Source: Trifolium pratense (lineage: Eukaryota; Streptophyta; Magnoliopsida; Fabales; Fabaceae). Taken from it: a stretch of 64,000 bases of DNA. A program made the position numbers and the translations under genes. The notes under the pieces are model-generated. The model was not told where the DNA came from. It made no database searches and worked only from the letters and a program-made list of their open reading frames with translations. Positions 21,344-32,630 of the stretch are shown here, piece after piece (the first letter of the stretch is position 1; each line of letters opens with the position of its first letter). Where the stretch lies: positions 38,370,338-38,434,337 of the forward strand of contig NC_060059.1 of the NCBI RefSeq assembly GCF_020283565.1. Reading direction: 5' to 3'.

Positions 21344-21964
21344 GCAACATTTTGTGAGGTTCAGTCATATCATGTGGAAAAATCTGATTGAGTGGAAGAG
21401 AGTGTGATATTGATAATGATAAATGATAATGTTTAAATAGATTTTTTGTAAGCTTGTGAAATAGTGGTTTTATATCTTAGTGGTTGTTAATTTTCTAATT
21501 AAAATATTTGTTATTTTTAATAATTTATTTTTCATATTTTATGATATTATTATTTCATTTTACTTAGTAGCTTATATGTCATTGGAAGGTTACAATTCTG
21601 AAGATATTATACTCTAATTTCCTTTATGATTAAAAACCGATTCATCCGATTCACATTTTAATTTATCCTCAGGTTCTAGTCCGAAGATAATAATGAATGC
21701 GGAGAAACCTCATCTTATATTATAGTCTTAATTAAATTAACTTGGAGGAATTTTCTATTTAGTTAGTACATCGAAATAACTATAAATTCTGCAAGAATAT
21801 TAGGGTCTCTATAAACATTTGGAATTCTTGTAATAGCAATCTTGATTTTTCGGTTCACACAATTAAGGTTTTTTTGTACATTAGTATGTAATTCTTCGAT
21901 TCTTCTTCAAGGCTCCCACTCTGTGAATAACATTGGTTTATTTTTTCAAAGATGAATAAGTTTT
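21344..21964. other. HyPRP 4 upstream, no gene seen
   Basis: The first 130 bp (TTTTGTGAGGTTCAG...GTGGAAGAGAGTGTGATATTG) match the region upstream of HyPRP 5 and, more weakly, HyPRP 6. Beyond that the sequence is AT-rich without recognised features. Confidence 0.5.
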
Positions 21965-22138
21965 AGGAAAATGCTAAACAGTGCTTCTGTTGCACTCTTT
22001 AAGCATCTTAATAGTAAGTTTTTGTTAAAATTTTATCAACACATTGAAAATTAAAATGTTTCACTTTTTGAACAAATTATTTCTTTAAATGAAATGTTTA
22101 AAGAGTGTCCGAGGTACCGTTTAGTAATACCTTTTAAG
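21965..22138. mobile_element. MITE, GGAAAATGCTAAAC family
   Basis: Imperfect inverted ends: GGAAAATGCTAAACAGTGC...CACTCTTTAAGC against GTTTAAAGAGTGTCCG...GTTTAGTAATACC. A second member lies at 52150-52345. Confidence 0.6.
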
Positions 22139-22157
22139 TTTTATTATCTTAACATCG

Positions 22158-22815
22158 ACTAGTATACATATGAAAATTTCTCTTTTAAGTCCCATGGGTT
22201 TCTTTTAGACCCCTCAAAATTTCATTTTTATTGTTCATAATCTACATTCTGAATTTGGTGTAGGTTCGAAACGTAATTTTCAAACCAATTTTATATTGAT
22301 AAATTTCAAATTTTAGATTATGAAATTTTCAAAAATAGGAACTTGATCCTTAATGAGATTTGTATCACCATTATCGTCTCTCTGCTTTTGAAAATAATGT
22401 GAAGAGAATGCTTCAAATTCATCATAATTACATTCAAGTGTATGAAAGCATCAAAGAGAATAAAGTGAAGAGAATCTATTTAAAAATACATAAAGAAAAA
22501 TCAATTTTTTTCAAAATTTAAAACAAACGCACCCTTATTGTCATTGGATAAACCAGAGCAATTCCTCTGTTTTGAAGACGAAGAGGAACTTATAGTAAAA
22601 TTGGTGATGCAAATTAAATCTCATTAAAGATTAAACTTCTATTTTGAAAAATTTTGGAATCTAAAATTTTCAATGTAAAATTGGTTCAAAAATTACATTT
22701 TCAACCTACATCAAATTCAGAACGTAGTTTCCAAATTGAAGTTTAAGAGCAAAAACAGAATTTTGGAGGTTTAAGGAAAACATGAGAGCCTAAATAGAAA
22801 TTTTCAATGCATATA
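22158..22815. mobile_element. Long-TIR element (Mutator-like layout)
   Basis: Inverted arms of about 220 bp (22158-22385 and 22595-22815) share ATTCTGAATTTGRTGTAGGTT, AAAATTTCTMTTT and TTTAATGAGATTT segments. They enclose about 210 bp of non-coding core. No transposase is encoded. Target duplication was not determined. Confidence 0.65.
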
Positions 22816-22879
22816 TACGTTCATGCAAAACCAACCCACTTAATATTGGGCTGTGAATTACCTATTTATCTTCTATATA

Positions 22880-23141
22880 TTAAGATCGGATGTTTTCTCT
22901 TTAGACCCCATGGTTTTTTTTTTTCAGGAATTTACTTTTTTGCCCTTCAATAAAAACTTTGGTTGCTACGAACCGAATTTTTTTTGCCTTGAAAAAAAAA
23001 TTCGGTTTATGTTAACCAAATTTTCCCCGAATTTGAACTAGAAAAACTTCGGTTTCTGCGAACCGAAGTTTTTAGCAAGAGCAAAATTGAAATATTTGGG
23101 GTATAAAACATACATGGGAGGCCTAGAGAGAAAACATCTTA
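22880..23141. mobile_element. MITE related to the preceding element
   Basis: Ends GATGTTTTCTCTTTAGACCCC and GGCCTAGAGAGAAAACATC are inverted. The first 30 bp resemble the end of the 22158-22815 element. An inner palindrome ACTTCGGTTT...GAACCGAAGT lies near 23044-23070. Confidence 0.6.
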
Positions 23142-23800
23142 AGATTGTATGCAATGCATCTGATAATTAGAGTTTAGAAAGATTGTATGCGATTAGAGTC
23201 TAAGACACTAAGATGGTGTGTCTCTGCAATTGTGTGAATGAACTGCATGAATGTGGGATTGGAATTTGCTGCGTTAGAAAGAGCACGCAGTTATACGCCG
23301 TAATTGATCTAAATTATTAATTTTACATTTAAGAATTTATATTACATATACACTAAAATAATTCTGACCATTAATTATATAATCGAAGAGTTGAAGCTGG
23401 AACTGCCATACAACAAAGGAAATCTATATCCCATGAATGTGTGGTCCACATTTGCAATACAGCTTGCATGTGATTGATTAAAGTTCATTAAGCACTGTAC
23501 AAAATACTTGTAAATTGGCCTTTTGTCTTTAAAACTTAGGTTAACAATATTGATATCATTCAGTTCACTTCCCCTAATTAAGCAACTTACATGCTCAAGT
23601 CCAATAAATAACCTAAATAAAACAATTTACAATAATCCATGCATTGCATAAATTTAAGTAAGTATGACAACAACATTCATCAAATAAAAGTTCCCCAAAT
23701 ATTATTAAAATTAAAAAGCAAAGTTGCTAAATGAGGCAAACAGGCTTACCTTATTATTAAAACGAAACTCATCCCAAATAGATTTAGTTACATATTTATT
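23142..23800. other. HyPRP 5 downstream flank
   Basis: No gene is seen. From about 23200 the co-duplicated flank is present (GTGTGAATGAACTGCATGAA, TGTGGTCCACATTTGC, CATGTGATTGATTAAAG). It resembles 20345-20560 closely and 28060-28190 plus 30745-31010 in interrupted form. Confidence 0.55.
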
Positions 23801-23801
23801 A

Positions 23802-23892
23802 GGAGAATCACAAAGATACACCGTGATTTTGACAAAAGCTACACTTCAAAGTTTTTCCAACATCATAGTGTCACTGTAATTTCGTTAAACTC
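23802..23892 (-). repeat. Shared 3' hairpin, HyPRP unit 5
   Basis: CCGTGATTTTGACAAAAGC pairs with AACATCATAGTGTCACTG, ending ATTTCGTTAAACTC, 100 bp past the stop codon. Confidence 0.6.
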
Positions 23893-23991
23893 ACTGTATT
23901 TTTATTGTACACATAAACATATTAACTAAAATTAAAACAGCAATGAAAGTACTAAGCATATGGCTTGAAGTACTTTTGACATGATCAAATT

Positions 23992-24450
23992 CTAAGGACA
24001 TTGGAAACCGGAAGGAACAGATTTTTCACAAGCACTAAGTAGGAGACTTAGTGTGATAGGAACATTCAAGTTGATACCAAGAATATTAGCCTTAATAGCA
24101 GTACATAAACAAAGTGCTGCATCCAAATCAACCAAACCTTGAAGCAATGCACAACACTTGCTTGAAGCAGGAGATCCGATAACAATATTAACAAGTCCTA
24201 AAACATCAGCACAAACACCTAGCTTTAATGTGTCAGTTGGACATTTTTTTGATGTTGAAGGAGGTGTAGGTGTTATTGAAGGAGTAGGTGGAGGAGGACA
24301 AGCCTTAGGTGGCTTAGGTGAAGGTGGTGGAGGGCTAGGCTTAGGTTTTGGAGATGGAGTTGGTTTGCATGAACCACAAGCATGAGAAAATGTTGAATAA
24401 GCAAGAAGAGAAAACAATATAATTAGTGCACTAAGCTTGTTGGAAGCCAT
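23992..24450 (-). CDS. Hybrid proline-rich protein 5
   Basis: A 152-residue HyPRP. Signal peptide (1-23), ACGSCKPTP, short proline-rich spacer to about residue 69 ([17 protein letters not shown], then [13 protein letters not shown]), eight-cysteine domain 70-152 ending FQCP instead of FQCS. The [10 protein letters not shown] entry to the domain and the FQCP end are shared with HyPRP 6 and set these two apart from copies 1-4. It is a single exon with a paralog-aligned start codon. Confidence 0.94.
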   Translation of the reverse strand: MASNKLSALIILFSLLAYSTFSHACGSCKPTPSPKPKPSPPPPSPKPPKACPPPPTPSITPTPPSTSKKCPTDTLKLGVCADVLGLVNIVIGSPASSKCCALLQGLVDLDAALCLCTAIKANILGINLNVPITLSLLLSACEKSVPSGFQCP

Positions 24451-24525
24451 TGTTAATTAAGGTTGTAAAAATTAAAAGAAATGTGTGTGTGTGTTTTGAT
24501 GTTAATTAAAGGGAGAATTGGACCA

Positions 24526-24534
24526 TTTTTATAG
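24526..24534 (-). promoter_or_regulatory. TATA box of HyPRP 5
   Basis: GCCTATAAAAATGG on the minus strand, about 80 bp before the ATG, in the shared context. Confidence 0.75.
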
Positions 24535-25594
24535 GCAACATTTTGTGAGGTTCAGCCATGTTGTGTGGAAATTTGATTGTGTGGAAGAGAGTGTAATATT
24601 GATAAATGATAATGTTCAAATTGATTTTTTGTAAGCTTGCGAAATAATGGTTTCATATCTTAGCGGTTGTTAAAGACTAGGGATTTCTACTATCTATAGG
24701 AAGTAGTGACCACCAGATATTCTATCTCCGAAATAATAAGATAATCTTTTATGTCAAGTATCTGGTATATAGGGTTAAACTTTCATCTTGAAAATGATAT
24801 TTAGGTAAAAAATTGTCACCCCGGTTCCTTCTTTGTGCGGGGGATGCACCCTATTTTGTGCTGGAACTTGTATAGTTTGTCGGGGGTGGAGACGTTGGGT
24901 TCCAGGTTGGGTTGAGGCCCTCTCGACGTTTGTCATGCCTTAGTGGTTGATCCTTTTTCTTCTCTTCGAGAGAAGTTTGACATTCTCATGGTTGAGGTGT
25001 TGCGGTGTTCTTTTGTTTTGACGTCGTTTTTGCTTGTTTCGTTTTACTGTGTAGTTTTGGTGAGATGGTGTTTGTCTGCTTTATTTTATTTTATCTTTGC
25101 CTTTTTTTCAAGTGGTGGGTAACTAGTTGTATGTACTTCTAGTACCCATTTATATTATAATAAAGTTTCTATTATTTTATAGCGTATATACTCCCTCGGG
25201 TCCTTTTTATAAGGAATATTTTAGAAACTTGGGTTTGGGTTCGGGTGGATCTCTCGGGTTTTTTTTTTGTGGTAATTTAAAGTTCGGTCGAGAGATAAAT
25301 TAAATCTGGTTAAGAATTGTTCCTATTAAAAATTGAATTTGGGTTCTTCTTCCAAGAAATTAAGAGGAAACTCATTAATCACTTGATTAGGTGTAATATC
25401 TTAATATAAATTGATTTGTTTATTTGTCATTTTTAGTAAAATTATTTATATTTATATGTTTACTCAAAATAAAGTATGATACCAAATTTAGTGGCCATTT
25501 TCAAAATAAAGTATACCAAATTTAGTGGCAATTTTCAATTCCATGCATCCAGAAGCTATTAATTTATTATCACTTCTAATCAAATATATAAGTT
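24535..25594. other. Intergenic stretch with LINE-like 3' region
   Basis: The first 130 bp are the HyPRP 5 upstream flank. From about 24820 to 25180 the sequence is richer in G and T, with CTCTTCGAGAGAAG and a GTATGTACTTCTAGTACCC end followed by ATTATAATAAAGTTT. This resembles the 3' untranslated end of a plant LINE, but no open frame remains. A half Stowaway end lies at 25190. From 25250 a degenerate SINE-like repeat follows. Confidence 0.45.
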
Positions 25595-25667
25595 GGGGAT
25601 GTAGCTCAGATGGTAGAGCGCTCGCTTAGCATGCGAGAGGTACGGGGATCGATACCCCGCATCTCCA
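25595..25667 (+). tRNA. tRNA-Ala (AGC), copy 1
   Basis: 73 nt folding as a full cloverleaf: acceptor GGGGATG/CATCTCC with discriminator A, D arm GCTC...GAGC, anticodon stem CTCGC/GCGAG with loop TTAGCAT (anticodon AGC at 25628-25630), T stem CGGGG/CCCCG. Box A (TAGCTCAGATGG) and box B (GGATCGATACC) are present. There is no intron. A T run about 13 bp downstream (25677 on) can end polymerase III transcription. Confidence 0.97.
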
Positions 25668-25749
25668 TATTCAATGATTTTTTATTTTCAGGGTACTAGA
25701 GTACCGGTAATCTAAAGTTCAGTCGCAAGATAAGTCAAATATATAAGTT

Positions 25750-25822
25750 GGGGATGTAGCTCAGATGGTAGAGCGCTCGCTTAGCATGCGAGAGGTACAG
25801 GGATCGATACCCTGCATCTCCA
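25750..25822 (+). tRNA. tRNA-Ala (AGC), copy 2
   Basis: Identical to copy 1 except for one T-stem pair: CAGGG/CCCTG in place of CGGGG/CCCCG, so pairing is kept. Anticodon AGC is at 25783-25785. The repeat unit is 155 bp and includes about 15 bp upstream and 65 bp downstream, so the two arose by tandem duplication of the locus. The T run downstream is kept. Confidence 0.97.
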
Positions 25823-26023
25823 TATTCAATGGTTTTATTTTTAGGAGAATAGAGTACCGGTAATCAAGAGAGTTCAATCGCAAGATAAGTCAAGTTTGAT
25901 TAAGAATTGTTTCCACCTAAAATTGTTGTGGAAAACTGTAACCGCGTCTTGGTTGAATGAGGTTTGAGCTAATCTTCGATCTCTTTTTATTTTAATTTTA
26001 ATTCTTATAATTTCTTAATCCAA

Positions 26024-26375
26024 AGATGAAGAAAAAAGTAGTAGAGAAACAAACAAAGTTAGACAAGAATAAGGAATTACGTATATAATGACAAGTCGTG
26101 CATTTTGACAAAATACAAGTGGACAAGTTGCCATTAGATATTTTGCAAGCTGTTTCCAATCAATGACGTTCAGATTACGATTATAATCTGGGGTATAGTA
26201 CTGTTTGTCTTGCTTCATACCAATTACGTACTAGGTTTATACCATGAATTATTGAAATCAAAAAAGCAAGTTTTGTGACTATAATTCATGTGTCGGCAAG
26301 ACTCTGATTGTTGTGGCTATTGCAAGGTCAGCCAGAATCCTTTAGAAGTTGACAGATTTAAGAGACACTCTAATT
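26024..26375 (-). repeat. Co-duplicated upstream block E (HyPRP 5)
   Basis: It shares GTAGTAGAGAAACAAAC, ATATTTTGCAAGCTG, ATCTGGGGTATAG and a worn core CCTTTAGAAGTTGACAGATTTAAGAG with the other blocks. It lies 1.6-1.9 kb before the HyPRP 5 ATG, beyond the tRNA pair. Confidence 0.68.
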
Positions 26376-26435
26376 TTAGAATCCCCGTTCTAATTTTAAA
26401 AATTGACCTCTTATAAATTGTCGTTGTTCAATAGG

Positions 26436-26690
26436 ACATGTCATCTGACCATCTTTGTTAGAAAGTCTGGAGAGCTCGTAATATCCACTTGTTGGGTAGT
26501 CTGGAGAGCTAGGGAGAAATATTTGGTCAAATACTCTAGACCACAACAGAGAGACACTACATCTCCACCAAAAACCTCAGTCGTTAGGTTTATGAGTCTT
26601 TTCATTTATAAATTATAATAACCTTCATTTTTCTAAGTAATGTGGGAATTAACTCACCTCACACATGCCACTACAGTCGCTTATCTCCAA
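26436..26690 (-). mobile_element. TRIM/LTR remnant, family 2 related
   Basis: On the minus strand one LTR-like segment ends CCCAACA (26494) and begins near 26690. Next to it is the interior piece ATCTTTGTTAGAAAGTC, also seen in the TRIMs at 10553 and 11967. The second LTR is missing. Confidence 0.55.
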
Positions 26691-26699
26691 ACGATAATA

Positions 26700-27423
26700 T
26701 AGATTTCAAGGTTTGATTCATGATTCAAATGAACATCAACCTCATGTCGCATTTTAACTCATAACAACAATATAGTGTTCGTGTTTTTTTTCTGAGGTCA
26801 TGCTATGTGGTGGGATGCATTTGTTTTCCCTTGTTATGGTTTGTTTTGCTGCTTGTCTTATGTTGTCTTCTTATCTCTCATTCAAGTTTTCTTTTATTTC
26901 ATAAGTTCATTCATCACCGGTTAAATTTATTTTTTTAGTTTGTTCTTTAACTGTGTGTACATCTGATGCTTAATTTTGTAGCCTTTTTGATCCAATATGA
27001 AAAAGTTTATCTCCACTTTGATATTCAAAATCTCTCCACCCATTAGAAAATAGCTTCTGCTAATGTATTTTAAATGTTATGAAAACACCGAAAAAAAAGA
27101 GCAATCGGTTTTATTTTCTTTGCATGATGGATAATGCATAAACAGACTTATGTATATATCAAGCCATCCCTCCATGGCACGCAAGTTTATATCTCATGCT
27201 CGGATGGGTTGCATAATCCGACAGGGACAAACAACCCAAGACTTTGGGTTTGGATTTAACGCATCTGCTCTGGACCGTACGATCAAAAAGTAAGGGTCGA
27301 GATTGATTAATGTATTAAACTGTCAAATCGATCCTCAATATTAATTACTGCGTAAAAATACGTGAAATAGCTACAACAATCCATCACGTCCCAAAACTTT
27401 TTATACGGAGTAATATTTTATAA
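26700..27423. other. Intergenic stretch, possible LINE tail
   Basis: No gene is seen. The T-rich part at 26780-27000, ending GTGTGTACATCTGATGC...CCAATATGAAAAAG, resembles a plant LINE 3' untranslated end. The rest is unremarkable. Confidence 0.4.
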
Positions 27424-27431
27424 ATAAACAA

Positions 27432-27778
27432 GGGTTAATAGGTGCATACCCTCCTGAAATGTGGATGAGTTTTGGTTTACTCCCCTATAACATTTTTATT
27501 TTGGTTACCTCCATAATGTGGAAGATTCTCTTGTTCCACTCATGAAATATGTTGACTTAAGATTCCACAAAAATGATGACGTTGCATGGTCAGTTAGGGA
27601 CTAAACCAAAATTCGCTAATATTACAGAGACAAAATGACGGAATCTTAAGTCGTAACATAATTCATTAGGGGAGTAAACGAAAGAATTTTCACATTACAG
27701 GAATAATCCAAAAAAATAATTTACAGAGGGTAAACCATAACTCACTCACATTACATGGGGATAAACACTTATTAACCC
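27432..27778. mobile_element. Mutator-like MITE, 347 bp
   Basis: Inverted ends GGGTTAATAGGTGCATACCC and GGGGATAAACACTTATTAACCC are directly bordered by a perfect 9-bp duplication AATAAACAA (27423-27431, 27779-27787). The interior is non-coding. Confidence 0.85.
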
Positions 27779-28217
27779 AATAAACAAATGTTGAAAGAAA
27801 ATGCCGGCAAATGTTCTTAATTTTTTTATACTTGTTATTGTGTTAAAAATAGTATAGTCACTTTTTTTCAACACAAAACTTTCTTTTTTCTTATTCCTTA
27901 GCATGACCCAAATTGTAATAATACATTAAAAAGAAAAGAAGAAACTATACATATTAAATTTAGTTTTTTTTTCGTAGGCAAAAAGTAGAAATTGAACTCA
28001 TGATCATTTATTTAAGATAGATAAGATTACATACAAATATAATCAAATAGCTATTAAGATGGTGTGACTGCAATATAATTGTGTGAATGATATTCATGAA
28101 TTTGTGGTCCACATAAACTTCAATACAGCTTACATGTGATTGATAAAGTTCACTATATGGTTTTACCAAAAATAATACTCTCATCATCACAAAATCTCAA
28201 AATAAATGTTGCATTTG

Positions 28218-28341
<124 letters not shown>

Positions 28342-28649
28342 AAAAGAAATGGTAAATGAAAGAGAGAAAAAAGTGATTTTATTAAAAAATTATAATTATA
28401 TTAGTAGTATTAGTTTCAAGAACAATGTTATATATATAACAATGCTTTTTTGATAAAAAAAACAATGTTAGTAGTATTAGTTTCAAGAACAATGTTATAT
28501 TAGTTATGGCTTCCATGTATTTTGGTGATTGTGTATAAATACTTATGAACACAATTTAAAAAGTATTTCTTATTAAATATTGTGTATTGATGATTTTAAT
28601 TTTATTTATTTAATATAGTAAATGCAATTGCTATATCATGAGTGAAATT

Positions 28650-30375
28650 AGGCAAGAAGTTTGCTATATTAACCATAAATTTAACATAGCAGTTTCCTTC
28701 ATAATTAGTGAGGGAAACATAAACCTCACAAATGCAATATCAGTGACGGAAATGTATTCAGTCACAAATCTTTTATATTATAAGTTTGTATACACAAGCA
28801 AACTCTAAACCCTAATTTGTTTTTCCCATTTTCCCTCCATTTTATCTTGCAATTTTTATTAAAAAATAATATAATTTTGTCTTGACTATGATTCGAACCC
28901 GCAACCCTTCAATGCAAAGCAAAATATTTCCAACCATTATGGCAAGTATATCAATTGTGATTAAAATTATGTGCAATAATTGATAAGCACCATCAATTTT
29001 AAAAGTATATCATATCAAAATTATTGTTGACTATATTATTCATCACGAAATATTTTTATGTCTTTCCTGGTCAATAATTGTTTTTCTACCGGATCATAAA
29101 TTTAGAGAATAATTATCATGTGAGATTTGGAAAGTTATTATCACGTGTAATTTAGAAAGTTATTATCAAACTCAATTCTGCTAAATCATTTTTTTTTTGC
29201 AATACAACCAAACACAACCATAGTCATGTCACTAATCACATTCATTATTTTGATTTTAACATTGCAGATTTAATATTAACCGGTGATCAATTGATACAAT
29301 ATGCACTAGCATACCAATTGTGATTTAAATTATGTCCACAAAGTGTTAATCTCCATCAACTTTCATAGGAAAGATTTCATACGACAATTAAGCATCATCA
29401 ATTTTCATTGCACAATTTAAACAATTAAAAACCGATAATCTCTTATATTATAAGCTTGCTAACATAAGCTAACCCTAAACCAAATTTTTTCCCCTCTCAT
29501 TTTCTCTTTCTTTTTATTGCAACTTTATATTAAAAAAAATACAGATTTGTCATCTAACATGCATCCCTTACTTACAATAAAACATTTCATCCGCTAAAAC
29601 ATGTGCTTCAATTATGAAAGAATTTAGGAATCCTAATATGTTAACCCTGTTTTCAATAAATTTGAACGGCGGAATTAATCACAATTTTTATTTATTTATG
29701 GATGTCTACTTAAGTTTATGTTCTTGATTATGTCTTTAATTTTTTTTTAACCTTTAATTATCATCAATTTTTTAACCTTTAGTTATTAGCAATTTTTTTT
29801 AATAAGTAAACAAAACGATGAGGTTCCAAAATTATTTAAAAAATATATAAAATATAAAATAAGCACATAAACAAATATAGAATAATTAGTCCATGAAATT
29901 CCCTATACTACTCTTATTGAAAATGCTCTTTGAATTTTTGTATTTTATTTTTTATTGTTACATATTACACCTAATTAGACACATGCACCGCATGGGTCAA
30001 AGTTCTAGTTTGTGATATAATGAATCCCTCACAATTAGAAAAGATTCCCTCATTAATCAGTGATGGAAATAAAATTGGTCTAAGATTCCCTCATTAATCA
30101 GTGACACAAAAATTAGTCCATGATTCCCTCATTAATCAGTGACGGAAATAAAATTGGTATGTTTGTAATTTAGTGAAGGAATTTAACTTTAGTGGCGGAT
30201 ATATTCCGTACCAGTTTGTGACGGAATTGAAATTCCCTCGCTAATAGTTTGCGACGTTGAAATTGTTTACGGATTTAGGGCCGCAACAAATTCCGTCATT
30301 AAATTGCTTTGTGACGGAAATTTAGTGTTTAGTGACGGAATACTGCCCTTGCTAATTAGAATTTTTCTAGTAGTG
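28650..30375 (-). mobile_element. CACTA-type transposon remnant with nested Helitrons
   Basis: The right end reads, on the minus strand, CACTACTAGAAAAATTC, a classic CACTA terminus. It is followed by many subterminal copies of TCCGTCAC/GTGACGGAA (28740-28770 and 30040-30350). No transposase frame is left and no left terminus was found. Inside are two Helitron-like 5' starts (28769 and 29439) and one Helitron 3' end (30008). Confidence 0.65.
29439..30008 (+). mobile_element. Short non-autonomous Helitron
   Basis: It starts TCTCTTATATTATAAGC after a host A. It ends with hairpin CATGC-ACC-GCATG and GGTCAAAGTTCTAG before a host T. Length is 570 bp. A second, related 5' start at 28769 (TCTTTTATATTATAAG) may belong to an older copy without its own end. 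No helicase is encoded. Confidence 0.6.
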
Positions 30376-31010
30376 TAGCGTCTTATAAAAAGGGACAAAA
30401 AATTCAAAAGAGACTTATATATATTTAGTGACGAAGGTAATAACTATTTGTTATTTCATTGTTAAAAAAAATGAAGCAACATTCTTTTTAAAACAAATTA
30501 CTTTTCCAGATATAACATTTATTTTGTCGTAGTATGTTGGTTAATAATAAAAATTGGAAGGTCAGTTTTGTTAAAAAAAACAAGTAAATTGAGTACGACT
30601 TAGCTCAAACAACTTGTTTTATGGTTAGTTTCCAAATTTATAATTTTTGTCCATCTTACATTAAACGCACTGTTTTGAATGAAATGAATTAAGCATTTTC
30701 TAATAAAAAAAAACATTAATTTATTTTGAAAGAGGAAGAGTAATGTATTGGCCTTTGGTCTTTAAGACCTGGTTTAGCAATGCTATCATTCACTTCCACT
30801 AATTAAGCATCTTACATGCTCTGCACCAATTCTCACATCTCCAAATATCCAATAAATTCAATAAAAATTATTACAATAATTCAAATACATTTAAGTATAA
30901 CAAGCACATTCATCAAATCAAAGTTCCCCAAATAAGGCAAACAAGCTTACCTCATTATTAAAATGCACACATCCCACACAAGAATTATAGTACATTTCTT
31001 GATTGGCGGT
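30376..31010. other. HyPRP 6 downstream flank
   Basis: No gene is seen. From about 30745 the co-duplicated HyPRP 3' flank resumes (TTGGCCTTTGGTCTTTAAGA, CACTTCCACTAATTAAGCA). Its outer part is at 28060-28190, so about 2.5 kb of TA repeat and transposon sequence split this flank. Confidence 0.55.
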
Positions 31011-31114
31011 GAGTTTAGCAAAATCTCAATAACACGCTGTGATTTTTTAAAAAAAGCATTACATTTTGAAACTTCCATATAAAATCACGGTGTCACTAAG
31101 ATTTCGTTAAAGTC
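31011..31114 (-). repeat. Shared 3' hairpin, HyPRP unit 6
   Basis: The best-preserved copy: GAGTTTAGCAAAATC at the left and GATTTCGTTAAAGTC at the right are terminal inverted repeats, with inner GCTGTGATTTTTT pairing with AAAATCACGGTGTC. Length about 104 bp. It looks like a miniature transposon fixed before the gene duplications. Confidence 0.65.
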
Positions 31115-31216
31115 ATTCGAATTCCAATCATATAAATAAGCAATCGCTACAATAAAAACAACAATATAATTAAGTAGTACAAGCTAACATGGCTTGAACC
31201 TTTTTGACATGAAATT

Positions 31217-31609
31217 CTAAGGACATTGGAAACCAGAAGGAACAGATTTTTCGCAAGCACTAAGCAAGAGACTTAGTGTGACAGGAACATTCAAGTTGAT
31301 ACCAAGAATATTCGCCTTAATAGCAGTACAAAGACAAAGTGCTGCATCCAAATCAACCAAACCTTGAAGCAATGCACAACATTTGCTTGAAGCAGGACTT
31401 CCAACAACAACATTAACAAGTCCTAAAACATCAGCACAAACACCTAGCTTTAATGTGTCACTAGGACATTTTTTTGATGTTGAAGGAGTAGGCTTAGGCT
31501 TAGGCTTAGGTGTTGGAGTTGGTTTGCATGTACCACAAGCATGTGAGAATGTTGAGTAAGCAAGGAGAGAAAATAATATAATTAGTGCATTAAGCTTGGT
31601 GGAAGCCAT
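31217..31609 (-). CDS. Hybrid proline-rich protein 6 (minimal spacer)
   Basis: At 130 residues this is the shortest array member. Signal peptide (MASTKLNAL..., 1-23), ACGTCKPTP, a spacer of only about 24 residues ([15 protein letters not shown]), eight-cysteine domain 48-130 ending FQCP. With so little proline-rich sequence it approaches a bare eight-cysteine protein. The frame is open 47 codons upstream of the chosen ATG, but that stretch covers the leader and TATA region, and the ATG at 31609 aligns with all paralogs. It is a single exon. Confidence 0.93.
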   Translation of the reverse strand: MASTKLNALIILFSLLAYSTFSHACGTCKPTPTPKPKPKPTPSTSKKCPSDTLKLGVCADVLGLVNVVVGSPASSKCCALLQGLVDLDAALCLCTAIKANILGINLNVPVTLSLLLSACEKSVPSGFQCP

Positions 31610-31712
31610 TGAAAAATAAGGTTTCAAAAAAGGAAAAGAAATGTGTAGATTATTGTTTTTGTGTGTGTTGAGGTTGAAACATAGAATGTGAAGGAAAGGG
31701 GAATATTTGACC

Positions 31713-31722
31713 ATTTTTATAG
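31713..31722 (-). promoter_or_regulatory. TATA box of HyPRP 6
   Basis: GCCTATAAAAATGG on the minus strand, about 105 bp before the ATG; the leader is somewhat longer than in the other copies. Confidence 0.72.
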
Positions 31723-32269
31723 GCAATTTTTTTTTTTGATATTCAATCATTGTGAAATCTGATTGGGTGGAAGAGAGTGTGATATTGATAACGTTTCCAG
31801 TTGGATTTTTGTAAGCTTATGAAATAATGGTTTCATGTTTAAGTGGTTTTTTTTTTTTTTACGGTATATTTTAGTGGTTGGTAGAGACTAGGAATTCCTA
31901 CTGTCTATAGTAAGTAGTAACTAGTAACTTAGATATTTTTTCAATTACCCTTTGACTCTCAGCCACCGAATCTAGTACAAGTGGTGGTTGCAAACCATTT
32001 GGTTCTAGGAGGATCCGATAATCTAGAATTCGATTGTAAGGTGAGTAAAATCGGATAAAAAATTATTCTCATCAGAAATTAAATTCGGATTCTTTCGGAC
32101 AATTCATTCTAAGATGAGTTATTTAACCACTTGTCCAATATCTTGGTTACAGTCATTTATTAAGGTCATAAATTTTGAGTCTTGAATTCAATTTCTACTT
32201 ATCAATAAATTAGCAAGAGACTTTATACCAAAAAAAAAAAATTAGCAAGAGACTTGTGCGGGATTGCTA
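31723..32269. other. HyPRP 6 upstream, no gene seen
   Basis: It begins with HyPRP upstream flank shared with copies 4 and 5 (GGTGGAAGAGAGTGTGATATTG). A SINE-like segment at 31980-32150 (AATCTAGAATTCGATTGTAAG) resembles those at 25260-25400 and 25850-25940. Confidence 0.45.
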
Positions 32270-32630
32270 CACTACATGAAAAATAGTTTGTACCCACGAC
32301 TATTTTTTCCTTATCCACGGCTTCACCATGAATATATAAAATTTACCGACAGCCTACCCACAATACAGACCGTGGTATACTCCCTCGTCCCAAAATATAA
32401 GGAAAAATTGGTCAATAAAAGTTGATGTATTTAGTCCAAATTCTTAACTAAATACATCAACTTTCTTTGACCAATTTTCTCTTATATTTTGAGACGGAGG
32501 GAGTATTGCTTTGTTGGTAATTCGTTATCTTAGAAAATGTTGCGGGTAAAGTTACTCACGCAATACCCACTTTCTTTTCCACATTACTTTTAAATGTTGT
32601 GGGTTTTATTCACCGTATTTTTAAATTCTT
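32270..32630 (+). mobile_element. CACTA-like 5' end with nested Stowaway
   Basis: It starts CACTACATGAAAAATAG and carries repeated ACCCACRA/CCACGGC-type subterminal motifs. A Stowaway MITE is inserted at 32380-32503. No opposite end was located. Confidence 0.5.
32380..32503. mobile_element. Stowaway-type MITE
   Basis: 124 bp with CTCCCTCGTCCCAAAATATAAG and the inverse end, flanked by TA on both sides. Both halves are nearly perfectly complementary. Confidence 0.9.
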
